From JBEDUK01 sp040414485 (GTDB lineage Bacteria > Actinomycetota > UBA4738), in the NCBI GenBank assembly GCA_040414485.1, contig JBEDUK010000053.1:1-64000 (forward strand): a stretch of DNA of 64,000 nt, written 5' to 3'. The position numbers were made by a program, and so were the translations under genes. Below are positions 24,098 through 33,993 of this stretch, piece after piece. The notes beneath the pieces were generated by a model that worked only from the letters and a program-made list of their open reading frames with translations, made no database searches and had not been told where the DNA came from. Position 1 is the stretch's first letter. Every line of letters starts with the position of its first letter.

Positions 24098-26260
24098 ATG
24101 CACGCGCCCACCGAAGCCGATCCCGCCAGCGTCGAGCAGCGCGGGGAACAGGCGACGGCTGGGCGGAAGCCCGCGCACTGGGCGGGATGGATCCGTTCGA
24201 ATCTCCCGGCACTCGCGCTGGTCGCGCTCGCCGGCGGCCTCGTCGCCGCGTTCTATCTGGGCCTGTACTGGGTGAAGCGGTACAACATGCCGATCGGCTG
24301 GGACACGCCGCGGTACCTGGACCAGGTGAACCTCGTCGCCTCGCACGGCCTGCGTGGTGTGCCGCACCAGCTTCCCCCGCCGATCAAGACGCTCCCCAGC
24401 CGCGGTGCCTTCCCGATCCTCACACTGTCGCTCTCGGGCCTGTTCGGCATCTCGACGTTCGCGAGCGCGACGGTGGTGCCGCCGGCGGCCGTGGCGGCGC
24501 TCGCCCTCGCCGCTGGTGCCCTGGTGACGTTCACGACGAGGCGCGGCGTGTGGTCCGGCGCGGCCGTGGCGCTCCTGGTGGGGACCTCGGCGGTGGCGAT
24601 CCGGTTGATGGCGCCGGAGACGTACACGGACAACCTCGTCGCCGCCGCGATCTTCGTGGCCGCGCTCGTTCCGCTGGTCTCGGCCGCGGGCGACGCGGCG
24701 GCCACCGGATTCCTCGCGGCCTGCGTGCTGCTCGGCGCCGGAGCGATCGCGCACAGCCTGTCGTTCGGCGTGGTCGCCGCAGCCATCGGCCTGACCGCGC
24801 TGGTCTTCGCGCCCGCGTCATGGGCGTCGTGGCGACGCGGCTCGCGCCTCACCGACACACCGAGCGCACGGCTGGCGGGCGCGGCGGTGGGGGGCGGGGC
24901 GCTCGCCGCGGTCGGGATCTTCGGTGTGCTGCGGGCTGCGCCCGACACGCCGAAGCTGACCCGCGGTGAGCTGACCAAGAAGCTTCGTGAGGATGTGCCG
25001 CTGTACCGGTACTGGATCACGGTGCCGCTTGCGGCCCTCGGCGCCCTCGCGCTGTGGCGGACCCCGCGGGACGACGAGCCCAACGCGACCCAGGACGCGA
25101 CCCCGGACGCCGTCACAAGTACGCCGGCGAGCGACGGGTCCGGAAAGGTCGCGTCTGGAAAGGGTTCGGCCGAAACCGGGCCGGGGACGGCGCGCGTGCT
25201 GTTCGTGCTGCTGCTCTCGTGGACCGCGGTGACGCTGATCGGCCTGGCGCTGTTCGCGCTCGGCCGGAACGCGCCGGCACACCGCTTCCTGTCGTTCCTG
25301 CTGCCGCTTCCCGTGCTCGGCGCGGTGGGGATCCTGTGGCTGGCCGGACTCCTCCGCCGGAGAACCGGCGGTGCGGGCCGCGCCGTCGCGGTCGGTGTGG
25401 TCGCCGTCGCCATCGGCGCGTCCGTCGCGGTCGGCTATCACGACCTCTACTCCACGCTGGCCGGCCCGAACCGTGGCGTGGAGTGGCTGGATCCGGCGAA
25501 GGTGCAGGATGCGGCGACCGCCGCGGCGTATCTCGACGCCGCCCGGGTCCCATCGACCGACCCGGTCGTGTTCGTGATCGACGATCAGGGGCCGAACCCG
25601 CTTTCGTACGTACCGGAGATGACGTACATGCTCCGCGCGGTGCTGCCCGCCGATCGCCTCCCGAACGTGTACGTCTACGTGGGGAACCCGGAGAAATACC
25701 TGCGGGGCCTGCCGACCGAGCGGGCGCATCCCAGGACCTACGACGCGAACGCCGCGCGCTTCTGGCCGGCGGTCCAGCGGCTGCTTCCGGAGCATCCGAT
25801 CGCCCTGCTGCTCGCGTCCTTCAACCCGATGTATCAGGCCGAAGCCGCGCGGACACCCGGGCGGGTGGCTGCCCCCAATGTGCTCGTGCTCCACGGACCG
25901 AGGCCCTCGACGCGCGTGGCGGCCCCGGCCATCCCCACCGGACCCCGCGGTGGCCGTCAGGGAGCGCTGTTCGGCGCAGGCGCGCTGGTGGCGCTCGCAC
26001 TCGCCGGGTGGGGGTGGGCGTGCGCGCTCCTGCCTCGAACCGTTCGGCCGTTCGAGTCGTTCGCCATGGCGCCCGCGTTCGGTCTGGCGTTCCTGATCCT
26101 CGGCGGCATCCTCGCCGACGCCCTCGGCATCCGCCTCGGCGGCGGGGGCGGTGCGGCACTGGTGATCGTCGTCGCCGTGGGCGGAGCGGCCGCCGCGTTC
26201 GTCCGGCTGCGCCGAAGCTCCGGCCGGCCCGACCACCCCGTGGCGGTCGCGGCCGCATGA
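24098..26260 (+). CDS. Large polytopic membrane protein, paralogue B
   Basis: 720-aa member of the local family. One helix (about 37-57), then Asp69 in PIGWDTPRYLDQV in the first outer loop, about ten further helices to about residue 470 with a hydrophilic insert near 330-360, an outer domain (about 488-620) beginning DPVVFVIDD and containing YVYVGNPEKYL, then C-terminal helices with AGWGWACALLP. First gene of a four-gene chain in which each stop overlaps the next start as ATGA. Function unassigned; the layout suggests an envelope sugar transferase or flippase-like protein. Confidence 0.76.
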   Translation: MHAPTEADPASVEQRGEQATAGRKPAHWAGWIRSNLPALALVALAGGLVAAFYLGLYWVKRYNMPIGWDTPRYLDQVNLVASHGLRGVPHQLPPPIKTLPSRGAFPILTLSLSGLFGISTFASATVVPPAAVAALALAAGALVTFTTRRGVWSGAAVALLVGTSAVAIRLMAPETYTDNLVAAAIFVAALVPLVSAAGDAAATGFLAACVLLGAGAIAHSLSFGVVAAAIGLTALVFAPASWASWRRGSRLTDTPSARLAGAAVGGGALAAVGIFGVLRAAPDTPKLTRGELTKKLREDVPLYRYWITVPLAALGALALWRTPRDDEPNATQDATPDAVTSTPASDGSGKVASGKGSAETGPGTARVLFVLLLSWTAVTLIGLALFALGRNAPAHRFLSFLLPLPVLGAVGILWLAGLLRRRTGGAGRAVAVGVVAVAIGASVAVGYHDLYSTLAGPNRGVEWLDPAKVQDAATAAAYLDAARVPSTDPVVFVIDDQGPNPLSYVPEMTYMLRAVLPADRLPNVYVYVGNPEKYLRGLPTERAHPRTYDANAARFWPAVQRLLPEHPIALLLASFNPMYQAEAARTPGRVAAPNVLVLHGPRPSTRVAAPAIPTGPRGGRQGALFGAGALVALALAGWGWACALLPRTVRPFESFAMAPAFGLAFLILGGILADALGIRLGGGGGAALVIVVAVGGAAAAFVRLRRSSGRPDHPVAVAAA

Positions 26261-28299
26261 CCGGGTTCCGCGCCGGATCGAACCGCGCCGGGCCTGCCGT
26301 GTGGGCCCTCACCGGCGTCGCCGTCGTGGCCGGCGGCCTGCTGTACCTGAACGCCTACCGGTTGCACCACATGCAGCCGGTCGGCTGGGACATCTACGGC
26401 TACATCTGGCAGACGAGGGCGGTCGGCCACGGAGCCCTGTCCGGGATTGGCGCGCGGCCGGGTGTTCCGCTTCTGGCCTCGCTCCTCGCGTCCGTGGTCC
26501 CCCTGGCGGCGTCGCGCGAACTGGTCGTGCTGCCGATCGTGATGGCCATGGCGCTCGCGCTGGCCGCCGGGGCGGTCGTTCGAGCCGGGTTCGGTGTGCG
26601 CCATTGGTTCTTGCCGGTGCTGGTCGCGACCGTGCTCCTGTGGCCCGGGGTGGGCAGAACCCTCGCCGGCTACGAAGGGAGCCTGCTCCTGCTGGTGCTC
26701 CTGGCGGCCGGTGTGGGCGTCCTGGTCCACGCCGACGGTCGTCCGCTGCGCCTGGTCGCGGCCGGCCTGATCCTGCTCGCCGCCGCGCTGTCACACGTGG
26801 CGATCTTCGCGGCGTTCGTCGCCGTGCTCGGCCTCTTCGTGGTGCTCTCGCTGCCCGCCTTCATCCGCGACCGGCGGGCGGGCGTTCCCTTGCTCGCCAC
26901 CGACGCGGGCGGCGCGGCGGTGGGTGTCCTCGGCGCGACCGTGGGCGGCGCCGGGTTCCTGTTCGGCGTGCTCGGGCTCCGCCCGGGCGATTCGCTGCAC
27001 ACGAACACGGTTTCCTTCCTGTTCGGCGGCCGCACGCTGGACGAGATCCGCCGGATCAGGCCATGGGCGACGCTCCCCGCGGCCGCCATCGGCGCGACGG
27101 CGGCGGGCTGCATGACGGGCGGGGAGCCGGATGCGGCCAACGAGGGCGCGGCCGCCGGCGGACGGCCGGATCGCGGTCCGCGCAACCGGCCCGCCGGCGC
27201 GCTGGTCCGCTGGGGGATCGCCTGGCTGGCGGTCGCCGCGGGCGGTGTCCTGCTGTCGCTCCGCGGGTACGCGGTGCCCGGCGGACGCTTCCTCCTGTTC
27301 GCGCTGCCACTGCCGGTGCTGGTCGGCCTCGGCCTGGCCACCGTCGCGCTGCTCGCCACCGGCTGCAGGCTCGGCCTGCGCGCGGCGGTGATGGCGATCC
27401 TGATCGTCGGCATCCTGGTCGGCCTGGGACGGCAGGGGTACCGGTTCATCCAGTACCAGTACGTGGAGACCCACGTGATCCTGGCGAACGAGCTCAACGC
27501 CGCGGCCACGTACGTGCAGGGCCTGCCGCCGGGAACTCCGGTGGTGGTGGCCGTCGACCAACCGGGCCTGGGCGGCGCCTACACCCCGAAGCTCAGGCTG
27601 AACGTGATCAGGTCGGCGATGCCGCCCGACGCCATCACGCGCACGTTCGTCTTCATCGGGCGGCCCGAGGACCTGCTCGCCGGAAGACCGACCCTGCTCC
27701 CGGGCGGCCCGCGGTGGCACGCGGCATACAACACCGCGTCGAGGCTCGCCTGGTCGCAGGCGCAGACGGCTTTGCGGTCCGGCGGCGTCGCCCTGGTGGT
27801 GCAGCGTTACAACTCCGCCGGCTACGCGCGCGCGATCGCGGCCGACAACAGCCGGTGGGTCGCTCCCGGGGTCTACGTGCTGCGGGGTCCCGTGCATCGG
27901 GTCTCCGCGCCGCCGCGAGCGGGGCCCTTCCCGGCCCTCCCCGCCGGGCTGTGGGGGCTCTGCATCCTCGCGCTCCTCGGCGCCGCCGGATGGGGCTTCG
28001 CGGCCGTCCTCATGCCGCGCGACCGCACGTCCGCGCTCGACGTCCTCTGCCTGTCCCCCGCCATCGGGGCTGCCGCCGGCGTGCTGGCCTCCTTCGCGAT
28101 CGCCGCGGCCGGTGCGGATCCCGCAGGCCCGCTGGGGATCGTCGCCCTCGCGGCCATCGCGGCCGCCGGGCTCACCGCCCGCACCCTGGTCCGCCGACGG
28201 GACCGCGCCGGCGATCATCGGCCCGGCGAACCGGACGGCGAACGCGGGGCCGACCCCGCGGCTTCCTCCCCCTCTCCGGGCATCCTGGATCCGGCATGA
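26257..28299 (+). CDS. Large polytopic membrane protein, paralogue C
   Basis: 680-aa member of the local family. Helix 1 (about 14-33), Asp45 in PVGWDIYGYIWQTRAVGHG, further helices to about 400, outer domain from about 426 (GTPVVVAVD, then TFVFIGRPEDLLAGRPT) and C-terminal helices with AAGWGFAAVLMP. Its ATG (26257) overlaps the previous stop by 4 nt, and its own stop overlaps the next ATG likewise. An in-frame open reading extends far upstream but lies out of frame within the preceding gene and is not coding. Function unassigned. Confidence 0.76.
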   Translation: MTGFRAGSNRAGPAVWALTGVAVVAGGLLYLNAYRLHHMQPVGWDIYGYIWQTRAVGHGALSGIGARPGVPLLASLLASVVPLAASRELVVLPIVMAMALALAAGAVVRAGFGVRHWFLPVLVATVLLWPGVGRTLAGYEGSLLLLVLLAAGVGVLVHADGRPLRLVAAGLILLAAALSHVAIFAAFVAVLGLFVVLSLPAFIRDRRAGVPLLATDAGGAAVGVLGATVGGAGFLFGVLGLRPGDSLHTNTVSFLFGGRTLDEIRRIRPWATLPAAAIGATAAGCMTGGEPDAANEGAAAGGRPDRGPRNRPAGALVRWGIAWLAVAAGGVLLSLRGYAVPGGRFLLFALPLPVLVGLGLATVALLATGCRLGLRAAVMAILIVGILVGLGRQGYRFIQYQYVETHVILANELNAAATYVQGLPPGTPVVVAVDQPGLGGAYTPKLRLNVIRSAMPPDAITRTFVFIGRPEDLLAGRPTLLPGGPRWHAAYNTASRLAWSQAQTALRSGGVALVVQRYNSAGYARAIAADNSRWVAPGVYVLRGPVHRVSAPPRAGPFPALPAGLWGLCILALLGAAGWGFAAVLMPRDRTSALDVLCLSPAIGAAAGVLASFAIAAAGADPAGPLGIVALAAIAAAGLTARTLVRRRDRAGDHRPGEPDGERGADPAASSPSPGILDPA

Positions 28300-30740
28300 C
28301 CGAACAGACGCTCGAAGGACGGCACCGGGCGGAGAGGCCCGCCACGCGGCTGCGCACCTTCGTGAGCGCAACCCTCGGCCCCGCCATGATCGTCGTGGCG
28401 GTGCTGGTCGTCCTTCGGAACTATGCGTTCCGGGGCATGATCACCACCCAGCACGGCGACATCCTCGAGTACTGGCTCCCGGCCTTCGATCATCTCGGAC
28501 GGACGCTTCGGTCCGGACACATCCCCGCCTACAACCCCTTCTCGATGGCCGGCGCGCCGTTCGCCGCCGATCCGCAGAGCGGGTGGATGTACCTCCCCGC
28601 GATGGTGCTCTTCACGGTGCTCCCGGCCGCGGCGGCGATCCGGTGGTTCCTGGTCGTCCAGCCGATCCTGGCCGGGCTCGGCGCCTACTGGTTCCTCCGC
28701 GGCGAGGACGTGAACCGCCCCGCCAGCACGGCGGGCGGCCTCGTGGCGGCGCTCATCATGGCCGGCTCCCACATCGGCCTCGAACTGCCCTTCGCCGGCG
28801 CGCTCGCCTGGACCCTGCTCGCGCTCGCCGCCGCGGCGCGTTTCGTTCGAAGCGAGCGGTGGGGGCCCCGCCTCGGCTGGCTCGCGGCCACCGCCATCGC
28901 GTGGGGGCAGATCGCGGCCGCGCACCTCAGCCACGGGCTCGTCACCGGCACGGCGCTCCTGCTCACGTACGTCGTGTTCCGCCTGGCGAGCGGCGCGCAC
29001 GGGAGGCGGGACTGGCTGCGTGCGGCCGGTGTGTTCGTTCTGACCCTCGTCTCGCTTGCCGCGGTCAACCTCGCGTATCTGCTTCCCCGGATCGCCTACC
29101 TCCCGCGCACGACGCTCGCGCTGGGATATTCGACACTGAACGACCTGGCCGGCCGGCTGAGCGGCCAACCGATCCCGGTCGCGCATCCCTCAGAGGCGCT
29201 GCTGATCGGCGGGAACTGGCTCCTCGGGCTGGCCTCGGCACCGGGCGCGTATCTCGGCGCGGCGGCGATGGCGCTGTCGTTCGCCGGCCTGTGGTCGAAG
29301 CGGCACCGAGGCCTGACGATCACGCTGCTGGGCTTCGGGTTCGTGTTCTACGTGCTCTCGCTGCACGGCGTCGCGACAGACCTCGGCCCGCACATCACAT
29401 GGATCCCGTTCGCCGACTTCTACATCCACGCGCCCGTGCGGTTCCGCTACGGCGTGATCCTGGTCCTGCCCCTGCTGGCAGCGCTGGGCACGCACGCGTG
29501 GATCACCGAGCGCGGCTGGCGCGTCCATGTCTGGATGGTCGTTCCGGGCGTGGCCCTGTGGTGGGTCCTGAACGCGATCATCGGCCGCGCGGGCGCCTTC
29601 CCGACGCTCTTCGTCGTGGGCTCGGTGGCCGCCGCGGTGGTGTTGACCCTGGTCGCCTGGCGGCCCAGCCTGGCATGGGCGATCCCCGTGCTGCTGATGA
29701 TCGAATTGACCGCCAACGGCGTGTTCGGCGCACGGCTGCCCCGGCAGAACACGGGCTCTCCATGGGGCCCGAACCTGGTGCCGATGGTAAAGATAGCTGA
29801 CTATATGAAGCAAGGGACACTCGCTCACGTCATCGCCGCGAGCGGCGACGGCAGGTACATCACCGTCGCGCCGAGGGGGCAGGGCAAGCCGGGACGGGCG
29901 TTCATCCTGACCCACCCGGCCACGTGGCCCAGCCTCGCCGACGGGCGCTCGATCCTGTTTCAGATCCAGGCCGCGGACGGCTACAACCCGACGCAGCTCC
30001 TCCGCTACTGGCAGTTCGTGCGCTCGGTCACCAGCCGCCGTTTGACGTACAACTCCTCGTCGTTCCCGAAGCCGGTGCCGCGGACCGCGCTGGATCTGCT
30101 TGCAGTCCGATGGCTCCTGGCGCCGGTGGACACCGGACCGGGGGTGGTCGGCGCGAAGCGGGTGGCCACCGAGGGCCGGTGGGGGCTCTACGAGGTGCGG
30201 CCGGTACCGCCCCGGGCGAGCCTGCTCGGCTCCTGGACGGTGGCCGCCTCGCCCGACGAGGCCCGCAGGGACGTGGTCGACCCGGCATTCGATCCGAGCT
30301 CCAAGATCGTGCTCGAACGCGACCCGGGCGTGAGCGCGGAGGTGGTCCCGCCGGGCGGTCCGGGAACGGCCGTCTATCGCGAGGACGGACCGAACAGCGG
30401 CACGATCCTGGTCGACGCCAGGGTCCCGGGCGTGTTGCTCATCAGGAATCCGTTCGGCCCGGGCTGGCACGCCGCCCTCGACGGCCGAAGCGTCCCGCTG
30501 GTGCCGGGCGACTTCGTCGACCAGGCGGTGGCGGTGCCGGCCGGGCACCACGTGATCCAGGTGAGGTTCGACGACCCGGCCGTCGGATGGGGGCTCCTGG
30601 GGACGGTGATCGCGCTGGCGCTCCTGCTCGGGCTGGCGGGAGCGGCGACCGTTCGCGCCCGCCGAAGAGAGGGCGAGGGTCTCGGGCTGGACTTCACCCG
30701 AGCGCCCGAACAGACGCGCGCGGGTGCGCCGGCTCCATGA
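28296..30740 (+). CDS. YfhO-family membrane protein
   Basis: 814-aa protein of the YfhO type (GT-C-like bacterial membrane proteins implicated in glycosylating wall or lipid polymers in Firmicutes). About 11 helices from residue 28; Asp55 in TQHGDILEYWLPAF and YNPFSMAGAPFAADPQSG in the first outer loop are YfhO hallmarks; FYIHAPVRFRYGVIL lies mid-protein; a soluble outer domain from about 500 (WPSLADGRS, ALDLLAVRWLL, RNPFGPGWHAALDG) and one C-terminal helix complete it. It is embedded in the ATGA-overlap chain between paralogues C and E, implying that all act in one pathway. Confidence 0.85.
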   Translation: MTEQTLEGRHRAERPATRLRTFVSATLGPAMIVVAVLVVLRNYAFRGMITTQHGDILEYWLPAFDHLGRTLRSGHIPAYNPFSMAGAPFAADPQSGWMYLPAMVLFTVLPAAAAIRWFLVVQPILAGLGAYWFLRGEDVNRPASTAGGLVAALIMAGSHIGLELPFAGALAWTLLALAAAARFVRSERWGPRLGWLAATAIAWGQIAAAHLSHGLVTGTALLLTYVVFRLASGAHGRRDWLRAAGVFVLTLVSLAAVNLAYLLPRIAYLPRTTLALGYSTLNDLAGRLSGQPIPVAHPSEALLIGGNWLLGLASAPGAYLGAAAMALSFAGLWSKRHRGLTITLLGFGFVFYVLSLHGVATDLGPHITWIPFADFYIHAPVRFRYGVILVLPLLAALGTHAWITERGWRVHVWMVVPGVALWWVLNAIIGRAGAFPTLFVVGSVAAAVVLTLVAWRPSLAWAIPVLLMIELTANGVFGARLPRQNTGSPWGPNLVPMVKIADYMKQGTLAHVIAASGDGRYITVAPRGQGKPGRAFILTHPATWPSLADGRSILFQIQAADGYNPTQLLRYWQFVRSVTSRRLTYNSSSFPKPVPRTALDLLAVRWLLAPVDTGPGVVGAKRVATEGRWGLYEVRPVPPRASLLGSWTVAASPDEARRDVVDPAFDPSSKIVLERDPGVSAEVVPPGGPGTAVYREDGPNSGTILVDARVPGVLLIRNPFGPGWHAALDGRSVPLVPGDFVDQAVAVPAGHHVIQVRFDDPAVGWGLLGTVIALALLLGLAGAATVRARRREGEGLGLDFTRAPEQTRAGAPAP

Positions 30741-32755
30741 GCGACCGCCGCGACGATCCGGTCGGCGGCTGGCTCGTCGCCGTCATCGGGTTCGGGATCC
30801 TGCTGTTCTTCGTCGCCATCTATCCGGCCCTGGGCCTGCGGGCCCCGATCGGATCCGACTCGCCCGTCTACATCTGGTGGGCCCGGCTGGGAGGTGCGGC
30901 CGGACTCGGGCCGCTCGGCACCGGTGCCCGGCCCGCGGCCGTCGGCCTGGTCGCCGCGCTCGGTGGCGGCGCCTCCTCGGGAGCGGCTGCGGTGGCCGAA
31001 GCGCTCCCGCCGGTGCTCGCCGTGGCGGTGGCGCTGGCCGCGTCCACGTTTGGGCTCACGTCCGTTCGACATTCCAGGCAGCAGCTCGCGTTCGTGTTCG
31101 CGTCCGGTTTCGTCGGGGTCTTCCTGAGCTATCTCGTGCCCGGCTACCTGTCGACGGTCGCGTTCCTCACGGGGTTCGCCGGCATGCTCGCGGTCGTCAA
31201 CCTGTCCGCCGGGAGCGGTGGCGCCGGCCCGTTCCTGCTGGCGGGCGCGCTCCTCGCGGCCGCGGGGCTCTTTCATCCGTTGTTCCTGCTGCTCGGTGCC
31301 GGGATCTCGGCAGGCGCCGCACTGGCGCTGGTACCGGCCTGGCGGGACGCTCGCCGCGCCTCGGCGCCGTTCGGGTCCACGGTCCTCGGGCGGATGAGCC
31401 TCGCATGGGCGCTGGCGCTTCCCGCCGTGGGGCTGGGGCTGCTGGCGTCCGGGGCGGGCACGGCGGCGAACGTCGACACCTCGCGCGACTCGGTGCTTCG
31501 GCGCGTGCACCTCGGGAATCTGCTCCGCGACTCGTACATGCGAAAGCTCCACCACGACGTGCCGTGGTGGAGGTCCGCGACGGCGGTGCTGCTCCCGCTC
31601 ACGGCCCTGCCCCTGCTGTCCAAAGGACCCGCACGCGACCCCGCGGAACGGGAGCGCGGCGCCATGTTCTGGGGTGCGATGGCCGCGTGGCTGCTGATCA
31701 CGCTGGCGGGTGTGGGCCTCCTGCTGCTCGCCGGGTCCGCCGCCCCCGGGCAGCGCCTGTTCGTCGTCTGCCTGGCGTTTCCCCTCCTGGCGGGGCTCGG
31801 GCTGTCCGGCCTTCGATTCCGGTCGCGCGCCCTGACCGTCGTCGCCGCGGCGCTCGGCGCCGGGCTGTTCCTCGCCGCGCTCGGTTCGTACTGGTGGTCG
31901 AGCCGGCCGCTGGTGACGCCGACGCAGACACTGGAGGCACGGGCGGCCGGCGAGGCCCTCGGCGCGCTGCGCGCGGGAACGCCGCTGATCGTGGTGGCGG
32001 ACGACCGATCGGACAAGCCGGCCCTGTTCCTCACGAGGTACGCGAACGTGGTGCGCGGGGCGGTGCCGGCCGCCCGGGTCCCCGACGTCCACCTGTGGGT
32101 TGGAACGCCGGCCGACTTCCTCCGCAACCGGCCGACGCTGACGGGCAACCAGGAGCACGACCGGATGTCGGCCATGTATCGGCAGGAGGCCCAGCCGAGC
32201 CTTCGACACAGCCCGCTCGTCGTCGCGATCCGGTCGTTCGATGGGGGAGGCTACGCGGCCGCGGCGGCGCTTCCCGGCTCGAAGCTGCTCGCCCCGGGCG
32301 TGGTCGTTCTGCCGGGGTATCCGGGCGAACCGCGGCCGCCGGGTGCGCCGGCCCAGGCGGCCGGCCTGACCGAACCCGGAGCCGGGCCGCTGTCGCCGTG
32401 GCTGCCCGTCTGGCTGGCGCCGCTCCTGCTGCTGGGATTCGGCCTGACGGGGTGGCCCTGGATCCGCCTCGCGCTGCGGGCTGCGGCCGGGTCACATGCG
32501 CTCGCGCTCGCTCCAGCGGTCGGGATCGCCGCGCTCGGGCTCGGTGCGGCGCTCGCCGACGCGGTCGGCATCCGCCTCTCATCCCCGGGCGGGACGGCCG
32601 CGATGGTCGTGGTCGCGCTGATCGGGTGGGCAGCCCTGGCGTGGTCCCGTCACCGCGCGAATCGGGCGAGCGGGCTCAGGGCATCGGCGAGTGCCCCGAC
32701 GCCGGACAGTTCGGGATCGGCGGCAGCGGATCCGGCTTCGCCGGCGCCTGTGTGA
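30737..32755 (+). CDS. Large polytopic membrane protein, paralogue E
   Basis: 672-aa member of the local family and last of the four coupled genes. Helix 1 (about 12-32), Asp41 in IGSDSPVYIWWARLGG, AGLGPLGTGARP, helices to about 400, outer domain from about 414 (TPLIVVADD; VHLWVGTPADFLRNRPTLTG), C-terminal helices from about 551 and a Ser/Ala/Pro tail. It is closest in its motifs to paralogues A and F. Its last 80 nt overlap the 3' end of a convergent phosphoesterase gene. Function unassigned. Confidence 0.76.
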   Translation: MSDRRDDPVGGWLVAVIGFGILLFFVAIYPALGLRAPIGSDSPVYIWWARLGGAAGLGPLGTGARPAAVGLVAALGGGASSGAAAVAEALPPVLAVAVALAASTFGLTSVRHSRQQLAFVFASGFVGVFLSYLVPGYLSTVAFLTGFAGMLAVVNLSAGSGGAGPFLLAGALLAAAGLFHPLFLLLGAGISAGAALALVPAWRDARRASAPFGSTVLGRMSLAWALALPAVGLGLLASGAGTAANVDTSRDSVLRRVHLGNLLRDSYMRKLHHDVPWWRSATAVLLPLTALPLLSKGPARDPAERERGAMFWGAMAAWLLITLAGVGLLLLAGSAAPGQRLFVVCLAFPLLAGLGLSGLRFRSRALTVVAAALGAGLFLAALGSYWWSSRPLVTPTQTLEARAAGEALGALRAGTPLIVVADDRSDKPALFLTRYANVVRGAVPAARVPDVHLWVGTPADFLRNRPTLTGNQEHDRMSAMYRQEAQPSLRHSPLVVAIRSFDGGGYAAAAALPGSKLLAPGVVVLPGYPGEPRPPGAPAQAAGLTEPGAGPLSPWLPVWLAPLLLLGFGLTGWPWIRLALRAAAGSHALALAPAVGIAALGLGAALADAVGIRLSSPGGTAAMVVVALIGWAALAWSRHRANRASGLRASASAPTPDSSGSAAADPASPAPV

Positions 32756-33989
32756 ACGAGAAGTCGTAGGACAGGTCGCCCGCTTCCTTGTCGCGTTTGG
32801 TCAATTGCGGCAGGCTCCAGTTGTCCTCGATGAACCGGAGCACCGAGGAGAACTCGCCCCAGTGGTGGTCGACCTTGCCGGAGATCGCGTACGGGCTGAT
32901 CACCATCAGCGGGACGCGGAACCCCAGTCCGAACTGGTCGACCTGCTGCGGCGCCACGTGGTCGTAGAACCCGCCCCATTCGTCCCATGAGACGAAGACG
33001 GCGGTGTCCTTCCACATGTCGCTCTTCATGATCGCGTTGACCACGCCGGTCAGCCAGTTCTCGCCCTCGCACATCGACGTCCGGAACTTCGGATGCTCCG
33101 AATCCTCGAACCGGGGCGCGATCCAGGTGACCGCCGGCAGGCGGTCGTGGTTGATGTCGTCCACCACATGGTCCACGGGAAGGATGTGCGCCCACTCCTT
33201 CGTCATGCGGATGTGGCGGATCGAGTTGTAGGCGGACCAGATGTAGCCGTTCTGGTCGGATTCGGCCGTGTAGGACGCCCACGGCACACCGGCCTCGGAC
33301 AGCAGGTCGCCCTCGGTCTGGAGGTCGAAGCACGGCGGCTTCTCGACGGGATTCCCCTCCTGGTCGTAGACCGGCACCTTCTCCGCGGCGGGCGCGTCGC
33401 ACCCCCACGACTTGGCCTTGCCGGACGGGCGCGGCGCTCTCGCGTTCGGCCCGTCGCGGGTCCCGGCGGAGTCGGCGGCGATCGTGAACAGCCGGTTCGG
33501 GAACGACGATCCCAGCACCGAGGCGAAGAAGTTGTCGCCGAGCACGAACCGCTTCGCCCATGCCCACAGGTTCGGGATCTGGTCCGGGTACATCTGCGTG
33601 TACGCGTAGTTCGCGTCGTAGCCCGCCACGTGGTGGCCGAAGCCGTCCATGTTGCCCTTGTTCCAGTCGGCGACGGCGTCGGAGTAGGCGTGCGGCACGT
33701 CCTGCGGGATCACCCAGGAGCCGCGCGTGAGCGGCACCTTCTTGCCGTTCCGCATGCCCGTCGTGGCGCCGTTCGCCCCGGGGAAGCGCCCGAAGATGTG
33801 GTCGAACGACCGGTTCTCCAGGACGATGAACACGACGTGCTTGATGGGCCACGTCGTCTTGATGGAGGAGGCCGGCGGGCCGTCGACGACGCCGCGCGAA
33901 CCGGTGCACCCCGCCGCCAACAGCGCGAGCACCACGCTCACGCCGGCCGCTCCGCGCAGTCTCCTGGCTGCTCGACCCCCCGCAGTCAC
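32676..33989 (-). CDS. Exported lipoprotein phosphoesterase (phospholipase C/acid phosphatase family)
   Basis: 437-aa member of the phosphoesterase family that includes bacterial phospholipase C and AcpA (PF04185 type). Signature blocks: PIKHVVFIVLENRSFDHIFG (Glu58 region), NFFASVLGSSFPN, WDEWGGFYDHV and GFRVPLMVISPYA. A signal peptide with lipobox LLAAGC (Cys28) predicts a lipid-anchored outer-surface enzyme. I chose the GTG at 33989, giving this signal. Its 3' end overlaps paralogue E by 80 nt in the opposite orientation. It is the second of two tandem phosphoesterases (gap 4 nt), so the two are co-transcribed. Substrate could be phospholipid, polyprenyl phosphate or a phosphoglycan. Confidence 0.88.
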   Translation of the reverse strand: MTAGGRAARRLRGAAGVSVVLALLAAGCTGSRGVVDGPPASSIKTTWPIKHVVFIVLENRSFDHIFGRFPGANGATTGMRNGKKVPLTRGSWVIPQDVPHAYSDAVADWNKGNMDGFGHHVAGYDANYAYTQMYPDQIPNLWAWAKRFVLGDNFFASVLGSSFPNRLFTIAADSAGTRDGPNARAPRPSGKAKSWGCDAPAAEKVPVYDQEGNPVEKPPCFDLQTEGDLLSEAGVPWASYTAESDQNGYIWSAYNSIRHIRMTKEWAHILPVDHVVDDINHDRLPAVTWIAPRFEDSEHPKFRTSMCEGENWLTGVVNAIMKSDMWKDTAVFVSWDEWGGFYDHVAPQQVDQFGLGFRVPLMVISPYAISGKVDHHWGEFSSVLRFIEDNWSLPQLTKRDKEAGDLSYDFSFTQAPAKPDPLPPIPNCPASGHSPMP

Positions 33990-33993
33990 GCCG

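Noticed and set aside
26301..28295. Upstream extension of the YfhO frame through paralogue C
   Set aside because: Out of frame with the real gene, Arg-rich; the ATGA overlap at 28296 marks the true start.
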